A program made the translations under genes and the position numbers. Positions 63,955-64,000 of a stretch of 64,000 nucleotides of DNA are shown here, one piece after another. This stretch comes from Sulfitobacter sabulilitoris (GTDB taxonomy: Bacteria > Pseudomonadota > Alphaproteobacteria > Rhodobacterales > Rhodobacteraceae): assembly GCF_005887615.1 (NCBI RefSeq), contig NZ_VANS01000004.1, positions 124,001-188,000 on the forward strand. The letters are read 5' to 3'. The notes below the pieces were generated by a model. It saw nothing but the letters and a program-made list of their open reading frames with translations, was not told the DNA's origin and did no database searches. Numbering within the stretch: position 1 is the first letter of the stretch; the number at the start of each line of letters is the position of its first letter.

Positions 63955-64000
63955 TCAGTGGGGCGGGGTCCGGTCGGCCTGTGCCTTTTGTATGTGCTCG
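63955..64000 (-). CDS. Possible C-terminal end of a minus-strand gene (cut by window edge)
   Basis: On the minus strand the last bases read EHIQKAQADRTPPH followed by TGA (63957-63955), which could be the end of a protein that starts beyond the window. Only 14 residues are visible, so this is a weak call based on the open frame and the convergent layout. Confidence 0.25.
   Translation of the reverse strand, partial: EHIQKAQADRTPPH

Overview
This is a gene-dense, GC-rich chromosomal window that most likely comes from an alphaproteobacterium of the Rhodobacterales (Roseobacter/Rhodobacter type). The indicators are a class I lysyl-tRNA synthetase, an iron-sulfur CryB-type photolyase, an NDUFS4-type complex I subunit, an FnrL-like operator, a YdcH-type (DUF465) reading frame, and a recurring intergenic element ending in 'AGAAGCAGG'. 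I see no phage, insertion sequence, CRISPR array or rRNA. One tRNA gene is present. The taxonomic call is an inference from gene content; no database was searched.

Layout. 1-4.8 kb: minus-strand cell-shape operon mreB-mreC-mreD-mrdA-rodA (rodA cut by the window edge). 5-7.5 kb: a glyoxalase-fold protein and leuA, preceded by an unannotated leucine-rich leader peptide with two mutually exclusive hairpins. 7.5-13 kb: an SDR gene translationally coupled to cryB, a FOXRED2-like flavoprotein and an 18-repeat MORN protein. 13-18.3 kb: nadE, an esterase, gltX and small enzymes. 18.4-23.2 kb: a tandem glycine riboswitch followed by gcvT-gcvH-gcvP, closed by a long inverted repeat. 23.2-27.1 kb: an ABC exporter pair (YbbA/YbbP-like) divergent from a TesA-like esterase.

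27.2-38.8 kb is the most coherent accessory block. It encodes reductive pyrimidine degradation: preT and preA (dihydropyrimidine dehydrogenase), hydA (dihydropyrimidinase), an M20-family beta-ureidopropionase-type hydrolase, and a four-gene NitT/TauT-type ABC importer with a THI5-like binding protein. A RutR-like TetR regulator sits between the two halves. Two near-identical RutR-type palindromes lie in front of preT and in front of the hydrolase, which suggests one regulon in two transcription units.

38.9-50 kb: an L,D-transpeptidase, a second cold-shock gene nearly identical to the one at 27.3 kb, a response regulator with a degenerate GGDEF-like tail, a frameshifted ydcH, ettA, a MOSC protein, a universal stress protein, an alanine/glycine symporter, nadD, dacB and a TerB-like protein. 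50-64 kb: class I lysS, a large beta-helix protein, an outer-membrane-like barrel, a coupled DUF427/hemerythrin pair, small envelope proteins, a cytochrome c behind an FnrL-like box, a double-GNAT protein, a 640-base stretch without a convincing gene that contains a C11 tract, uvrB, a complex I subunit, tRNA-Arg(UCU) and a Crp/Fnr regulator.

The strongest candidates for a second look are the leuA leader, the two-part pyrimidine regulon, the MORN protein built from two nine-repeat halves, the recurring intergenic element that supplies ribosome binding sites, and the frameshifted ydcH.
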